A DNA stretch of 64,000 nucleotides from Aurantiochytrium sp. KH105 (GCA_003116975.1 BGKB01000207.1:1-64000); one strand, 5' to 3'; positions 47,332 through 57,431 are shown, counted from the first letter of the stretch. The notes: a model not told the origin generated them from the letters alone. Program-made: numbers and translations.

Positions 47332-48996
47332 AAAATCGTGCAAGGCAGAAGTCAGCAGTAGCAAGGGTACAGATCGATCTCCTAAAAACTCAGAAAAGTC
47401 CTATTCTTATTCTTTCATTACTGACCTGGTCTAGCCGCCCGGAACGCAGGCCCGATCCGCTGCGGTCCACTATGGAAACCCTCAACGTAACGTAACTTAA
47501 TCACTGGTGGCTGACTGTCTGACTGACCAACTCACAGACAATCGCAGGTTCTGCCAACAACAACAGCAGCAGCAGTATGACACATTCTTCAAGCATTCTA
47601 CTTTTATACTACTAAAAAGGAAGCACACAGCCATCCAGTCCTGCAGTCCCCTCCTGCCGGCAACGCGTGTGACCACGCTTTGTATTTCGCCCCGCTATGC
47701 TTATGTTAACATCTGAGGCCGCTAGACTCGCCGCTCTCAACGGCACAACGGACGAGACGAGCTTTTTTCCAGCTTTTTTTTTTCGCTTCGAAGAATTTTC
47801 CCCGCCTCCCGCAGCAGCGCTTCTCGTCCATTCTCTCCTGCTTCGACACGACCCCAGGCCTCAAAACCGTCTGTGCTCTTGCGTGATTTGGACGATTTGT
47901 GCTCGCGGAAAGCCCACGTGGGTCGAGGAGGAGGCGTCGTCGACGCTCGCGTGGCGTCCACGCGTGCATTTCTCTGTAGCTTCCAGAGCGCCGAATGCTC
48001 AGACGGGACCGGGGAATTTGGGGGCGCCAGAGTTTCGCCGGCGAGGCGCAGAGTCTCATCGAGGCGCGTCTCGGCGAGGCGCCCGAGAGCAGACGAAGAA
48101 ACAAACAAGCCAAGGTGGCGACGCAAGGCGCCAGGCCCGGGCCGCAGACTTCGTCCGGCCGTGCTGACCCCGCCTGCCGTCTGCGAGCTCGCGCACGGCC
48201 GTCTCTGCCGGCCTCGCTCGCTCCCTCGCTCGCCGCCAGCCTCCGTCGCGAGAGAGGACAGCCACAAAGTTTGCGCCATTGTTGCTTCTCGCTTGCTGTT
48301 CGGCGTGTCGCTGCAGCGTCCGCTTCGGCAGGCGAGCGGGCAGCGGGCCAGTTTCCCAACCCAGCCAAAGACGCCCCGCGGCGCGATCTCCTGCTCCGGG
48401 ACGCTCGCCTCTCGCAGGCGCTCGCTGCCCGAGACGCTCGAGCCGGCAGCAACGGCGCGGCGCCGCCGTCTCGGCCGCCATCCACAACCATCCATCCATC
48501 CGGCCCTCCATCCAGCAAGCAACCTTCAGCCCTCCCGACCCTCCATCCTCTTGCGGCCTCGCGACGCCGCCCAGCGCGACCGGCAGCCCCTGCGCGCCTG
48601 CCCGCGGGTCGACGACGGCGCGGACGAGGAAAAGTCCTCGGGCCTCGACGAGACGCGGCGTAACGTGACACAACCGTGCGCGATCTCAGGGCGGTCGATC
48701 TCGCGCGGGCGGCCAGAGGAGAGCTCTGCCGTGCCGTCTCGTGTCGTGTCGTGTCGTGTCGTCTCGTGCCGTGCCGTGCCGTGCCGAGCTGGCCGAGCGA
48801 GACGCGCTCGACAGCAGCAGCAGCGGGAAGCTGCAGCGAGAGCAGCTTGCAGAAGCTGCCTGGGCAGGAAGCGCTGGGCCTTCACAGGTGTTGAACAAAC
48901 GAGGCTCTGGCGTGAACGAGCAGAGCGCGAATTACCTGCGACGACAAACTGACAAGCACCTACGTACGCGCGAACGTACGCACGAGTAAGGTGAAG
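47332..48996. other. GC-rich intergenic stretch with overlapping ORFs on both strands
   Basis: 1.66 kb. From 47700 on, four or five frames are open at once on both strands (up to 359 codons). They are Arg/Ala/Pro-rich with no family resemblance, so I call none. GTCGT and GCCGT repeats lie at 48737-48785, and CGTACG repeats just before the next gene. It probably holds the promoter and 5' UTR of the zinc protein. Confidence 0.5.
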
Positions 48997-49476
48997 ATGG
49001 ACATTCTCGCCTGCGTGGGCGGACGTGATAAGTGCCTTGGCGCGAGCGAAGTAAGACCCGTAGTCGTCAAGCCCATTTTAGATGGGTGCGCCTCCGGACC
49101 CGGCGAGTCAACGTCCGACGCGCCACAGCACCGTGTCAAAACGATTGCAGCCACGGACGTGATGCAGCACTTTGTCCGCAAGAAAAGGTGCTGCAACCAT
49201 TGTAAAACACCTTTGGAAGCAGACATGGATGTGCTCAAGGTTGCCAAGGTGGGATCGGCTTACTTTTGCTTTTGCGACGAAGACTGCTGGCTCAACTGGT
49301 TGCCGGCATTCGCAGGGAAACGGCATGCCTCTTCGCAGGGAGAAGAGGAGCCCGGAACCTCCCGGCAAGAGTCACGCGAGCGGTCGCAGTCCACCTCGAC
49401 TGTGCGCTCGGCAGCAGTTCCCGTTTATCTATCCAAGTCGCACTCATATCGTGCGCCTCGCATCCACCTCCTGTAG
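48997..49476 (+). CDS. Small cysteine-rich protein with TRASH-like zinc motif
   Basis: 159 residues from ATG 48997 (MDILACVGGRDKCLG). The centre is KKRCCNHCKTPLEADMDVLK followed by YFCFCDEDCWLNWL, giving a C-x2-C ... C-x3-C layout with about 23 residues between, like TRASH/MYM-type metal-binding treble-clef modules. The rest is polar and probably disordered, with a Ser/Arg-rich C-terminus. Such modules bind zinc and mediate protein contacts; the function here is unknown. It could also be a lineage-specific zinc finger. Tail-to-tail with the RanBP2-finger gene. Confidence 0.45.
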   Translation: MDILACVGGRDKCLGASEVRPVVVKPILDGCASGPGESTSDAPQHRVKTIAATDVMQHFVRKKRCCNHCKTPLEADMDVLKVAKVGSAYFCFCDEDCWLNWLPAFAGKRHASSQGEEEPGTSRQESRERSQSTSTVRSAAVPVYLSKSHSYRAPRIHLL

Positions 49477-49836
49477 TGAAATGGGCCCAGATGAGAGATA
49501 GAGACCCGCATGCGTGCAAGCTAGCGCTTGGTGTATGTACACATTGTAGACAATCTGATAGCCAACGTTTTCAAACGATAAACTCAAGTATAGATGCTCA
49601 ATTGCTATACCTTCTCGAATGATAGGCCTGAACGTGAACAGGTAAGAAAACACCAAGAAAAAGTACGTGGGCCATGTTTGAGAAGAAAAAAAAAGAAGAA
49701 GAAAAGGAAAGAAACGAAACGTTGTCGATACATGGGTGGAAGAAAAAGAGAAGAGAAGCAATGAACGGCTTCGCCATGCTATAAAACCCAAGAGAAACGG
49801 AAAAGCCCGACCGCATGTCAAAATAATAAAACACGC
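49477..49836. other. Convergent intergenic stretch
   Basis: 360 bp, AT-richer, with A/GAA-rich tracts at 49680-49760. No gene seen. Confidence 0.4.
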
Positions 49837-51108
49837 TTAGACTCCCTCGGGACGCGGCGCCTGGCACTTGTAGCAGCGATCACGCGATCCAAAGACCATT
49901 GCACCGCAGGCACAGTTCCAGTCTCCGGGGCGCGAGGGCGGTTGCGGACGCATCGGCGCGCCATAGCCGGGGCCAGGGGGCATACCCATGCCCATTCCCA
50001 TGCCCATGGGGCCTGGCTGCATCGGTGCTCCGTAGGGGCCGGGCGCCATGGGCTGCTGGGGCTGCTGCATGGGCATACCGCCATACATCATCGGGTGGCC
50101 ACCGGGCGGCCCACCACCGCCTGCGGGGCGAGGCATCTTGCAACGCTGGCAGGAGTCACGCGAAGCAAAGTTATGGTTTCTGCACGCCGGGTTCTCGCAC
50201 ATCCAATCTCCAGGGCGAAAACTCTGGGCACCGCCGGGAGGACCACCAGGCATGGGCATTCCGTACGGAGCGCCAGGCATCGTCTGCTGCGGGCGCGGGC
50301 TCCGGCACTTGAAGCATGCCATCCGGCTCGCAAAGTTCATGCCGCCGCACTCAATGCAGTTCCAGTCACCGGGACGGGCAGGCGGGCCGCCACCCGGAGC
50401 GCCCGGCGGGGCGCCGTATCCGCCACCGCCGGCACCACCGTAGGGCATGCTTCCGGGACGAGGAACGCGGCAGCGAAAGCAAAACGCGCGCGACGCGAAG
50501 TTGTGGTGGCCATTGGGGCAGTCCCAGTCACCATCACGACGTTCACGGCCCATGCCCGGCGGAATACCCCCAGGGCGTGGCGTGCGGCACTTGAAGCACG
50601 TACCGCGCGAGGCAAAGCACATCGAGTGGCAATTCGGGCAATCCCAGTCTCCCTCGCGACGGGTTTGCTGATCCGCGCCACCTCGGCCGTGGTCCGAATC
50701 GTTGCGGTCCGAACGCGAACGCGGGGACCGCGAGCGGGAACGGGACCGAGGCGACCGAGACCGGGACCGCGAGCGGTACCGTCTGTCGCGACGGTAGCCA
50801 TTTTCGTCATCGTGATCATCATCGTCGCGGTTCTCCGGCGAGCGGCGCTCTTCCGAGGTTTGCGCAGCAGGATTCTCTGCGAGAACGGTCGAGGCCGCCG
50901 CACTCTCGTCGCCTTTGTTCGCTGCACTCTCGGGTTCTACGTTTGCGGGCGCTGCAGTCTCTGGCGCGGCATCGCCGCCGCTCTTGGCCGCATCACCGGC
51001 AACGCCTTGAGGCGCGGTCGCCTCCTGGGGGGCGGCCGCAACTTCAGGCGCAGCCTCGGTTTGCTGCTCGGGCGCGGGGGGCGCCGCTGTCTCCTGCTCC
51101 CCACTCAT
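49837..51108 (-). CDS. RanBP2-type zinc-finger protein with RS region (five fingers)
   Basis: 423 residues from ATG 51108 (MSGEQETAAPPAPEQQ); residues upstream in the same frame lack a better start. An Ala/Glu-rich N-terminus is followed by an Arg/Ser tract (RSRSRSRSPRSRSRSRSPRS), then five RanBP2-type fingers with the core W-x-C-x(2-4)-C-x(3)-(N/F)FASR-x2-C-x2-C, spaced by Gly/Pro/Met-rich linkers. Related proteins (ZRANB2, FUS/TAF15, plant RanBP2-finger proteins) bind single-stranded RNA, often GGU, and act in splicing or RNA granules. Finger 2 reads DWDCPNGHHNFASRAFCFRC, with His where the second Cys should be. Finger 5 (CACGAMVFGSRDRC) is at the extreme C-terminus. Nuclear location is likely from the RS tract. 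Low-complexity Gly/Pro linkers could drive condensation. Confidence 0.85.
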   Translation of the reverse strand: MSGEQETAAPPAPEQQTEAAPEVAAAPQEATAPQGVAGDAAKSGGDAAPETAAPANVEPESAANKGDESAAASTVLAENPAAQTSEERRSPENRDDDDHDDENGYRRDRRYRSRSRSRSPRSRSRSRSPRSRSDRNDSDHGRGGADQQTRREGDWDCPNCHSMCFASRGTCFKCRTPRPGGIPPGMGRERRDGDWDCPNGHHNFASRAFCFRCRVPRPGSMPYGGAGGGGYGAPPGAPGGGPPARPGDWNCIECGGMNFASRMACFKCRSPRPQQTMPGAPYGMPMPGGPPGGAQSFRPGDWMCENPACRNHNFASRDSCQRCKMPRPAGGGGPPGGHPMMYGGMPMQQPQQPMAPGPYGAPMQPGPMGMGMGMGMPPGPGYGAPMRPQPPSRPGDWNCACGAMVFGSRDRCYKCQAPRPEGV

Positions 51109-52060
51109 TTCCCTCAAAAATCCAAGCAAGAATACCTGCGCTAAAAATATCACAATCACATGCACCAGCGACAACGGTGGCGGCGACGACAAATTAACGA
51201 CGACGACAACACCAACAACGCCAACCGCGTCCGGTCCAGACAAGAATTGACATCACACGTCCGAAAGCGCCACATTAGCCATCCCTGCTCACCCATCACA
51301 TCACCACGTATCACCGCGGATCGTACGCGAAGAACCAGACAAAGGCGAGTGAAAGTAGAAGAGCAAAAGAAAGAAGTAGAAGAAGACAAGGAAGAAGTGG
51401 ACGATGAACGTGACCTGCCACTTTCCACGTGCATCAGCATCGTCTGCAGTCGACCCTCAAGCTCAACGACCTCGCGAGCCCATGCCTCCTCCTCCTCCTC
51501 GCTCCTTCTTCTTCTTGTTGTTCTCCTTGTTCGCCCTGCTACTTCACTCGCCTCCGTGGCCGGACTTCGTCATCATCCCGCCGCCATCGCCGAGACCCGG
51601 CCGGCCCCGACGGATCTACGCGCCGCTCCGCGCCTTCGCACTCACCCTTCCACGCAGCTTCTCGCTCGCTCCACTGCTCGCTCAGCCTCTCGCTCCGCGC
51701 GCACGTCCTCGCCGCCAGTCGCCGTCGCCGTCGCCTTCGGTTGCCGCTCTGCTCTGCTCTGCTCTGCTCCGCGTCAGGCGTCGCTTCACCTGGCTGCGCT
51801 ATTTATTAGCAGGGGAAGCAGAGGCGTCCGCCTTCTTTTGAGGACCATAGAGGGCGCAAAGCGGCCGCACCAGTCGCTCCGTCGGTGGCCCAGGCGGGTC
51901 TTGCGCGCCGAGGAGGCGCCATTCGTGAACTCCGTCGCCGGCACTGCAGACGGCGAGACGGAGCTCGAGCGGCTGGGAAGGACCGGCGTCTTGCAGAGGA
52001 GAGGCGCCGTCGCTTGGTGTTGTTGCCTCTGGTGCCTTGCGGGTGCTTCTGGCGAGGAAG
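51109..52060. promoter_or_regulatory. Divergent intergenic region (RanBP2-finger / C2H2 protein)
   Basis: 952 bp between head-to-head genes. It has CTGCT repeats at about 51748-51768. A 336-codon plus-strand ORF (51160-52170) is Ser/Arg/Pro-rich, out of frame with the downstream gene, and not supported by any motif. Confidence 0.4.
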
Positions 52061-52852
52061 ATGGCCAAGGACAAGGACTCCAAAAAGCCCAAGAGGGTTC
52101 GTGCCGAGGACAAGGACGAGCAAGGTCGCTCGAAACGCGGGAAGAGCGCTCGGCGCGATCAAGAGGATGAAGATGAAGATGATGTAAAGGGTCTGAACGC
52201 CACGTACGCAGCAGAAGCTGACGAAAAGGAGCATGATGACGTGAGCGAAGACGAGGACGAGGATGAGGATGAGGATGGAGATAGCGACCAGGACGCAGAC
52301 AGCGACAGCGACATTGAGAGCATGTTCAACTCGAGGTTGAGGTTCCGTCTCCAGAAAATGGCGGCTGACGACGCCGACCCCGATGTCGTCGAGGAAGAGG
52401 ACAGTGCAGAAGAGGGCGAAAGCGGGGACGAAGAAGTGGAGCTCAAGGGCCCTTTGAGCGACCTGGTTCCTATCAAGGGCGACCCCGAGGGCAAGTATGG
52501 ATTCCGCTGCCAGCACTGCGTGGGCAAGCTCCTCATCTCCGAGACTGACGTCACGCAACATTTGGCCTCCAAAGCCCACAAGAAGAAGGTCTTCAAGAAC
52601 CGAATCAACAATTTGACCAAGAGCCAGCTGGAGGAAATGCTTGCGAAGCGTCGGGAAAAGAGTCTTCGAAAGCAGGCTGCTCGCGCCGAGCGCAACAAGG
52701 ACAAGCGTGCCGCGCGAAAGGCAGAGTTGCAAAAGAAACGGGAGGCCAAAATGACCGAGGAGCAGATCGAAGCGCGCAAAGCCCGGTTCCAGCGGAAAAA
52801 GGCCCGTCGTATGGAAAAGAAAAAGACGCAGGAAGAAGCTTCCTCTGCGTGA
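52061..52852 (+). CDS. Nucleolar-type C2H2 zinc-finger protein, acidic then basic
   Basis: 263 residues from ATG 52061 (MAKDKDSKKPKRVR). Order: basic leader, a long Asp/Glu-rich tract (about 35-85 and 105-130), one C2H2 finger CQHC-x(12)-H-x4-H (about 149-169: CQHCVGKLLISETDVTQHLA then SKAH), then a Lys/Arg-rich coiled C-terminus (KRREKSLRKQAARAERNKDK). This is the build of ribosome-biogenesis and nucleolar finger proteins such as those with JAZ-type fingers that bind dsRNA. Exact orthologue not recognised. Nucleolar location is inferred from the acidic and basic blocks. Confidence 0.7.
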   Translation: MAKDKDSKKPKRVRAEDKDEQGRSKRGKSARRDQEDEDEDDVKGLNATYAAEADEKEHDDVSEDEDEDEDEDGDSDQDADSDSDIESMFNSRLRFRLQKMAADDADPDVVEEEDSAEEGESGDEEVELKGPLSDLVPIKGDPEGKYGFRCQHCVGKLLISETDVTQHLASKAHKKKVFKNRINNLTKSQLEEMLAKRREKSLRKQAARAERNKDKRAARKAELQKKREAKMTEEQIEARKARFQRKKARRMEKKKTQEEASSA

Positions 52853-53109
52853 TTACCCAGCTTGCTCTGTGAACAAGGCGTGTCGTCGCGCACGGGGCGG
52901 CGCGGCTTTCTGTTTATCCAAGATTTTTGTACATGTGGGAAACGCTTGCAAAGCAAGCAAGGCGCACAAATGCAAGAGCCTACGTCTATTAGAAACAAAG
53001 AAAGAAAGAAACAAACAAATTCGAAAAACCTTCTCTCTAATCTCTTTCCTTTCTACTCTATACCATGATTCTTTCGACCGCTGACGTTTTTTGGGGAAAA
53101 AAAAAAATA

Positions 53110-54009
53110 TCAATCCTCTTGCATGGAAGTGTCTTCATTGCTTGTTGCTTGCACCGTGTACGTGTTGCGTACGCGATTGGAGCGACGCTTCGTAGGAATT
53201 GTCGTCCATCCGTCGTCTTCTTGTTGTTGTTGCTGTGCTCCGGTTTCAGCCTCATTATCTGCTTCGGCCTGCATCTTGTCTTCAGAAGCTCCAGCTGCTG
53301 GCGCAGGGGTAGCCGAAGATGAGGCAGAGGCTGCAGCGCTCTGTTCGTTCGTCTGCGACGAATCCGCGCCTGCGTCTGCTGATGATGCCACGACTTGCTG
53401 ATCTACAGTAATGGGGACAGAGATGAGAGCGAGCGGCTGCTTTTCGTTCGCAGCGGCTTCGAAGCCGGCGTCACCGAGAACGTGGCGCAAACCTGTCGTG
53501 GTGCCTGTCCTGGACTCCTCGAAAATACGCACCACAACCTGGGAAAGGGGCGCGCACATGGGCGCATCTATTTCCGCGTTGAAGCGATCCTCCATGGTGT
53601 CCACGAGAAAGTCTGCGAGCTCCTGAGGATCGACGCCGCCAGCTTGAGCGCGCAGCGCAAAGTTGGCAAGGGCGTCGTCCACAACCTTGGTACGCTCAAA
53701 GTACGGGTCGCCGTCGCTCCAGCCGCCATCGACGGCCATTTTCATGACCTGTGTCGCATGCGCCACGATCGACAAGCGTTGTCAGTTTCATTCATCCCCA
53801 CTCTTATTGCTGGGGCGCGCTCGCGAGGTGGCGGCGTGCTCGCAGCCAACCCCTTCGCGCGCTCCTGCCCGCATTTGCCATCCGCATCGACTTACATCCC
53901 ACTCGACAAGGAGCTTGTACACGGCCGCCTCGAAGCAGAACCAGAGCGGCGAGGCAGGCGCGGTCCAGTCGCGCTCCTGCGCCACCCTGACGCGGACGGG
54001 ACGATCCAT
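53110..54009 (-). CDS. TSR2: Pre-rRNA-processing protein TSR2
   Basis: Two exons: 54009-53896 (38 codons, phase 0, donor GTAAGT) and 53748-53110 (acceptor CACAG), with a 147-bp intron; 250 residues. The TSR2 fold is seen across the junction: FEAAVYKLLVEWDVMKMAVD then GGWSDGDP, and ELADFLVDTMEDRFNAEIDA. A Gln/Ser/Ala-rich acidic tail carries DDGWTTIPTK, the C-terminal W-T-x-(V/I) motif shared with yeast and human Tsr2. Tsr2 is the escort of ribosomal protein eS26 and is needed for 20S pre-rRNA maturation. The human protein lacks the QQQQQ and TSNEDTSMQED ending seen here. Splicing is well supported because it restores the first helix. Confidence 0.85.
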
Positions 54010-54317
54010 GGTCGCGAGCGTCAAAGTCGTGAGTTCTTTGGCTCTGCCTCTCTCACCCACTATTCACCTCTCAGCAAGGCCTAGCCTATTCTTGGGCGTC
54101 ACTGTCAGTCATCTCAGATGGCAGCGTGCATATGAAAGAACTTGTCGCGGCACGCACGCATGGCATCGGCTTACGCGTGCATGGCATAGGCTTACGCACG
54201 CAAGCAGACAGAAGCATGGTTCGAGAGGTCGGCCTAGACCCTAGTTCATGTCTCCAAAAGAAGAGGGAAAATCGTTATGATGTGTGGAAAGTGAAAAAAA
54301 AAGAAGTCAAAGGCTGG
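54010..54317. other. Intergenic stretch
   Basis: 308 bp between TSR2 (5' end) and the cyclohydrolase (3' end). A short direct repeat (GGCAT(C/A)GGCTTACGC) lies at 54162-54200. No gene seen. Confidence 0.4.
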
Positions 54318-55859
54318 TCATCGCTGCTGCTTGGAAAAGTTGCTCGAAAGCGAGTTGATGTCTACAAAATGGCCCATGCGACGCGCCTTCGCCTGCACGT
54401 AGTTCATGGAATAGTCCGAGTTCGGAACGACGATGCACTCGAGGCGCTCCGTAATGGTAATGCCAAGCGCCTCCAGGCACTCAATCTTGCGCGGGTTGTT
54501 GGTGAGAAGGCGAACGCTGTCAATTTTCAAGTCACGAAGAATGTCACGGACCGAGTCGTACTCGCGAGCATCGTCGGGCAAGCCAAGATGGCGGTTGGCG
54601 TCCACAGTATCAAGTCCCGTTTCCTGCATGGCGTAAGCGGCAATCTTGTTGGCCAAACCGATGCCACGACCCTCTTGCGGAAGGTAGAGTACGATTCCCC
54701 CGGCCGGTGCAGGCGTGGCCTTGTTCACATCCTCCGGGTGCGGTTCTTGCTTGAGCCCATGATCAGGGACGGCGGACTCGCCCTTGATGAAGTTGAGCGC
54801 AAAGTCGAGCTGCTGTTTGCAGTCACACTTGAGGCTGCCAAAGATTTCGCTCGTCAGACACTGATCGTGAACACGCACAACGACATTGCTCTGACCCTCG
54901 ACATTGCCATGAATGATGGCAAGAGGCTCGGCGCCCGTCTCCGGGTTGCGGTACGCGCGCACGCGATAGCGACCATTGTGCGTGGGCAGAGTTGTCTCGG
55001 CGACAAATTGATACCGGGTCTCCTCCGCGGGTTTTTCAGCTGCATCCGAATTAAGAAACCGCGTGGCGTAGTTTTGGTGTCGATAGAGAGACTTGTTATC
55101 GGTCTGCTCGCTGTCTCCGCCGCGCTGGGTGGGCTCGCCCTCGATGTCCGCCTCGCCTTCGCTGGCGTCATTCGGGGCCTTGTCTTTGAGGGCGTCAACT
55201 GTGACGAGGCCCTTGGCGCTGCCGTATCCAATATACACGTTGTCCAGAAGCGCAGGTCCGCGTGGGATGGACGAGTACACGGAAATGAGCGCCAAGGCGT
55301 CGTCCAGGCACAACCGCGGGTAGCTCTGCATGTGCGGCGGGATGGGGATGCCGATGACCTCACCGTGGTACACGGAGAGCGCCTTTTTGTTGTTGTCGAA
55401 CTCCGGTTTGATCGTGAGAATGTTCCAGAACGGCTGGCCGTCTTTCCTGTAGTTGAGGATGACCACGCTCGTCTGACTCGTGTCCTTCATGGCGGACCGA
55501 AGCTCCTCGACGTCGTTCGGGTCGGTCTGTTCTCCCTGCAGAAAGTTGCACTTGCGCCCGACCATCTCCTTCTCCTCGTACCCCGTGAACGTGAGGAAGG
55601 CGGGCGTCACGCTGAGCACAATTCCGCTCTCGTCCGTGAGAATCTCGTTCGACGGCAGCGAGGCGAAGTTGCTTGCGCTGCGCGCGCGTCTGCGGATGCT
55701 CCCCTTGATCACCGTTGTACTTCTAAAGTCCATCGGCATGTTCTCAGGCGGCTGCCCGCTCTCCGCGGCAGATTCCGACGCTGCGGCGGCTCTCGTCGGC
55801 GCCATCTCCCCGGGTGCCCCCAAGCCAGGCGTCGTCTCTCGGTCCACGCTCTCGCCCAT
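54318..55859 (-). CDS. RIB1: LOV photosensor domain fused to GTP cyclohydrolase II
   Basis: 513 residues from ATG 55859 (MGESVDRETTPG, AACATGG context); no ATG exists upstream in this frame. N-terminal LOV/PAS domain, about residues 70-172: FLTFTGYEEKEMVGRKCNFL with the adduct-forming Cys104 in GRKCNFLQ, Arg121, and the flavin-contact asparagines Asn136 (LNYRKDG) and Asn146 (FWN). The glutamine near the end of the last strand seems replaced (SVYHGEVIG). After a 150-residue linker comes GTP cyclohydrolase II: zinc ligands Cys334, Cys345 and Cys347 (HDQCLTSEIFGSLKCDC), YLPQEGRGIGLANKIAAYAM, LDTVDANRHLG and LLTNNPRKIECLEALGI, all as in active RibA. This enzyme makes the first riboflavin precursor from GTP. 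Plants and many algae fuse it to DHBP synthase; here a LOV domain takes that place, suggesting light or flavin control of flavin synthesis. Confidence 0.9.
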   Translation of the reverse strand: MGESVDRETTPGLGAPGEMAPTRAAAASESAAESGQPPENMPMDFRSTTVIKGSIRRRARSASNFASLPSNEILTDESGIVLSVTPAFLTFTGYEEKEMVGRKCNFLQGEQTDPNDVEELRSAMKDTSQTSVVILNYRKDGQPFWNILTIKPEFDNNKKALSVYHGEVIGIPIPPHMQSYPRLCLDDALALISVYSSIPRGPALLDNVYIGYGSAKGLVTVDALKDKAPNDASEGEADIEGEPTQRGGDSEQTDNKSLYRHQNYATRFLNSDAAEKPAEETRYQFVAETTLPTHNGRYRVRAYRNPETGAEPLAIIHGNVEGQSNVVVRVHDQCLTSEIFGSLKCDCKQQLDFALNFIKGESAVPDHGLKQEPHPEDVNKATPAPAGGIVLYLPQEGRGIGLANKIAAYAMQETGLDTVDANRHLGLPDDAREYDSVRDILRDLKIDSVRLLTNNPRKIECLEALGITITERLECIVVPNSDYSMNYVQAKARRMGHFVDINSLSSNFSKQQR

Positions 55860-56563
55860 GTTCCCCTTCGCGTTCTCGATCCCGCAAGCCCGCACGCGAC
55901 GCGCGCCCGCCTTCCCGCCCAAACGCCACGCCCAAACGCACGCACGCACGCCCGCCCAAACGCACGCCCGCCCGGACAGCCCCAGAAGGCCCTGCGCCGC
56001 CCTCGCCCTGCTCCGCGCGCGCGATGCCGCCCTCGATGCCGCTCTGCTCGCCCTCGGCCTCGGCGTCGCCAATGCCGACCTCCCGCACCGCCGGGTTTGA
56101 CTGCACGCTTTCCGCGGCGCACACCCCGGGACGCGCGCGCTCTGTCCCCGTGCGCGGAATGCCGCTTTTCCCGCGCCGGGGACCCCCCCCCCTTTCTGAA
56201 GCCCGCCCGCACCCTCGAGGCCGTCGTCCGTCTGGTGACCTTGGCCTGGCTTGGCCTGGCCTGGCGCCCGTGGCTCACGTCGGCCCTCGGCCGCCGGAGA
56301 CTACTCTCGGGCTCCGCGGCGCGAGTCCAGGGGAGGACTGGGTCCAGTTCGCGCAGCCGCACGATGCTGATGCGCGCAAAAGTGTAATAATAGTGACTGA
56401 AGTGAAGTGAAAGATGTGACGGAGAGGGAGGAGGAGACGAAGCTGGAGCTGGAGCTGGGGCTGAGCGTTACCGCCGCGGACCGCGCAGAGCAAAAGTGAA
56501 CGAACCGCGGCGACGTCACGGGGCCAGCGGCGAGGCGGCGACGGGGAGGAGGGACGCGGGGAG
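55860..56563. promoter_or_regulatory. Divergent GC-rich region (LOV-cyclohydrolase / VKOR)
   Basis: 704 bp between head-to-head genes. It is very GC-rich with CGCACGCACG repeats near 55935 and open frames on both strands that are Arg/Ala/Pro-rich and not supported as protein. Confidence 0.4.
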
Positions 56564-57094
56564 ATGGCGCGCGCGAGGAGGACGCCGACCTGGCGCGTGC
56601 GCGCGGTGCAGGCGGACGCGCTCCTCGGCGTCGTCGTGAGCGCGTACGCGCTGTACGTGGAGACGCAGCTGCGCGAGTCGCCGCTGTACGAACCGGCGTG
56701 CAACTCGTTCGGAGGCTCGTGCGCCACGGTGCTTACCTCGTCGCACGCCCATATTCTGTCGCATTGGGGCATCGTGCCGCGCGGCCACGTGCTCGACCTC
56801 AGTCTCGCAACGGCGGGCATTTTGCTCTATTCGACGTACCTGCTGGCGATCTCCATCCCCTTTAGCTTTCCGCTCCGCGAGCATCTCTTTCTCGCCGCAG
56901 CCGTCTCAGGCGCCTGCTTCTCCGTGTACCTTTTGTACGTCATCAAGTACATTTTGCACGACTTTTGCATTGTCTGCACGAGCTTTCACGTTTGCAACTT
57001 TTTCATGTTGGTCTTGGCGATCTTGGAGTTTCGCCAACCCAGCGTCCCGTGGCCCAGGAAGGCGCCGGTGGGCTCCGTCAAGAAGCAAGACTGA
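56564..57094 (+). CDS. VKOR: Vitamin K epoxide reductase family protein (VKOR-like)
   Basis: 176 residues, four hydrophobic segments. Redox centres are complete: loop cysteines Cys46 and Cys53 (YEPACNSFGGSCATVLTS) and active-site Cys135-x-x-Cys138 in HDFCIVCTSFHVCN, in the VKORC1 arrangement, with SHAHILSHWGI matching the conserved Ser-rich loop. VKOR reduces quinones, coupling to disulfide formation in the ER lumen or an organelle. No thioredoxin domain is fused, unlike plant and bacterial forms, so a separate partner is expected. ATG 56564 (MARARRTPTWRVR); the Arg-rich N-terminus with no cleavable signal is typical. The quinone substrate cannot be told from sequence. Confidence 0.85.
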   Translation: MARARRTPTWRVRAVQADALLGVVVSAYALYVETQLRESPLYEPACNSFGGSCATVLTSSHAHILSHWGIVPRGHVLDLSLATAGILLYSTYLLAISIPFSFPLREHLFLAAAVSGACFSVYLLYVIKYILHDFCIVCTSFHVCNFFMLVLAILEFRQPSVPWPRKAPVGSVKKQD

Positions 57095-57431
57095 AGCGAG
57101 CATCGCTTTGTGTGTCCTCACACGATTCTATGCGACATAGTTTGTCTGTCTGTATCATTCATAATCCATGACTCATGTGAGGACTTTAATTTACCAAAAC
57201 CTACGTCAAAAAGCCCCCCCCCCCCCTTCCTTGAACTATCTCTTTCCACTTTGATCTGAAAGCTTTTCTTTGCCATACTGATACTTTAAGAGCAAACGGC
57301 AAACCGCCAAAACAAACGAAACATCTGTTTCACGCGCTACCTCTTGCAGAAATTATAACATATTGTACCAGCAAGTACGTCGAACGATGACAAAGAAGCC
57401 AAAACGTGAATACGGGTTCAATCTATTTTTG
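57095..57431. other. Convergent intergenic stretch
   Basis: 337 bp with a C run at about 57214-57226. No gene seen. Confidence 0.4.

Noticed and set aside
47706-48952. Long ORFs on both strands upstream of the small zinc protein
   Set aside because: Open in most frames at once, Arg/Ala/Pro-rich, no motif; best explained by high GC.
54126-56387. 753-codon plus-strand ORF opposite the LOV-cyclohydrolase gene
   Set aside because: It is the antisense frame of a strongly conserved gene and has no domain of its own; high GC keeps it open.
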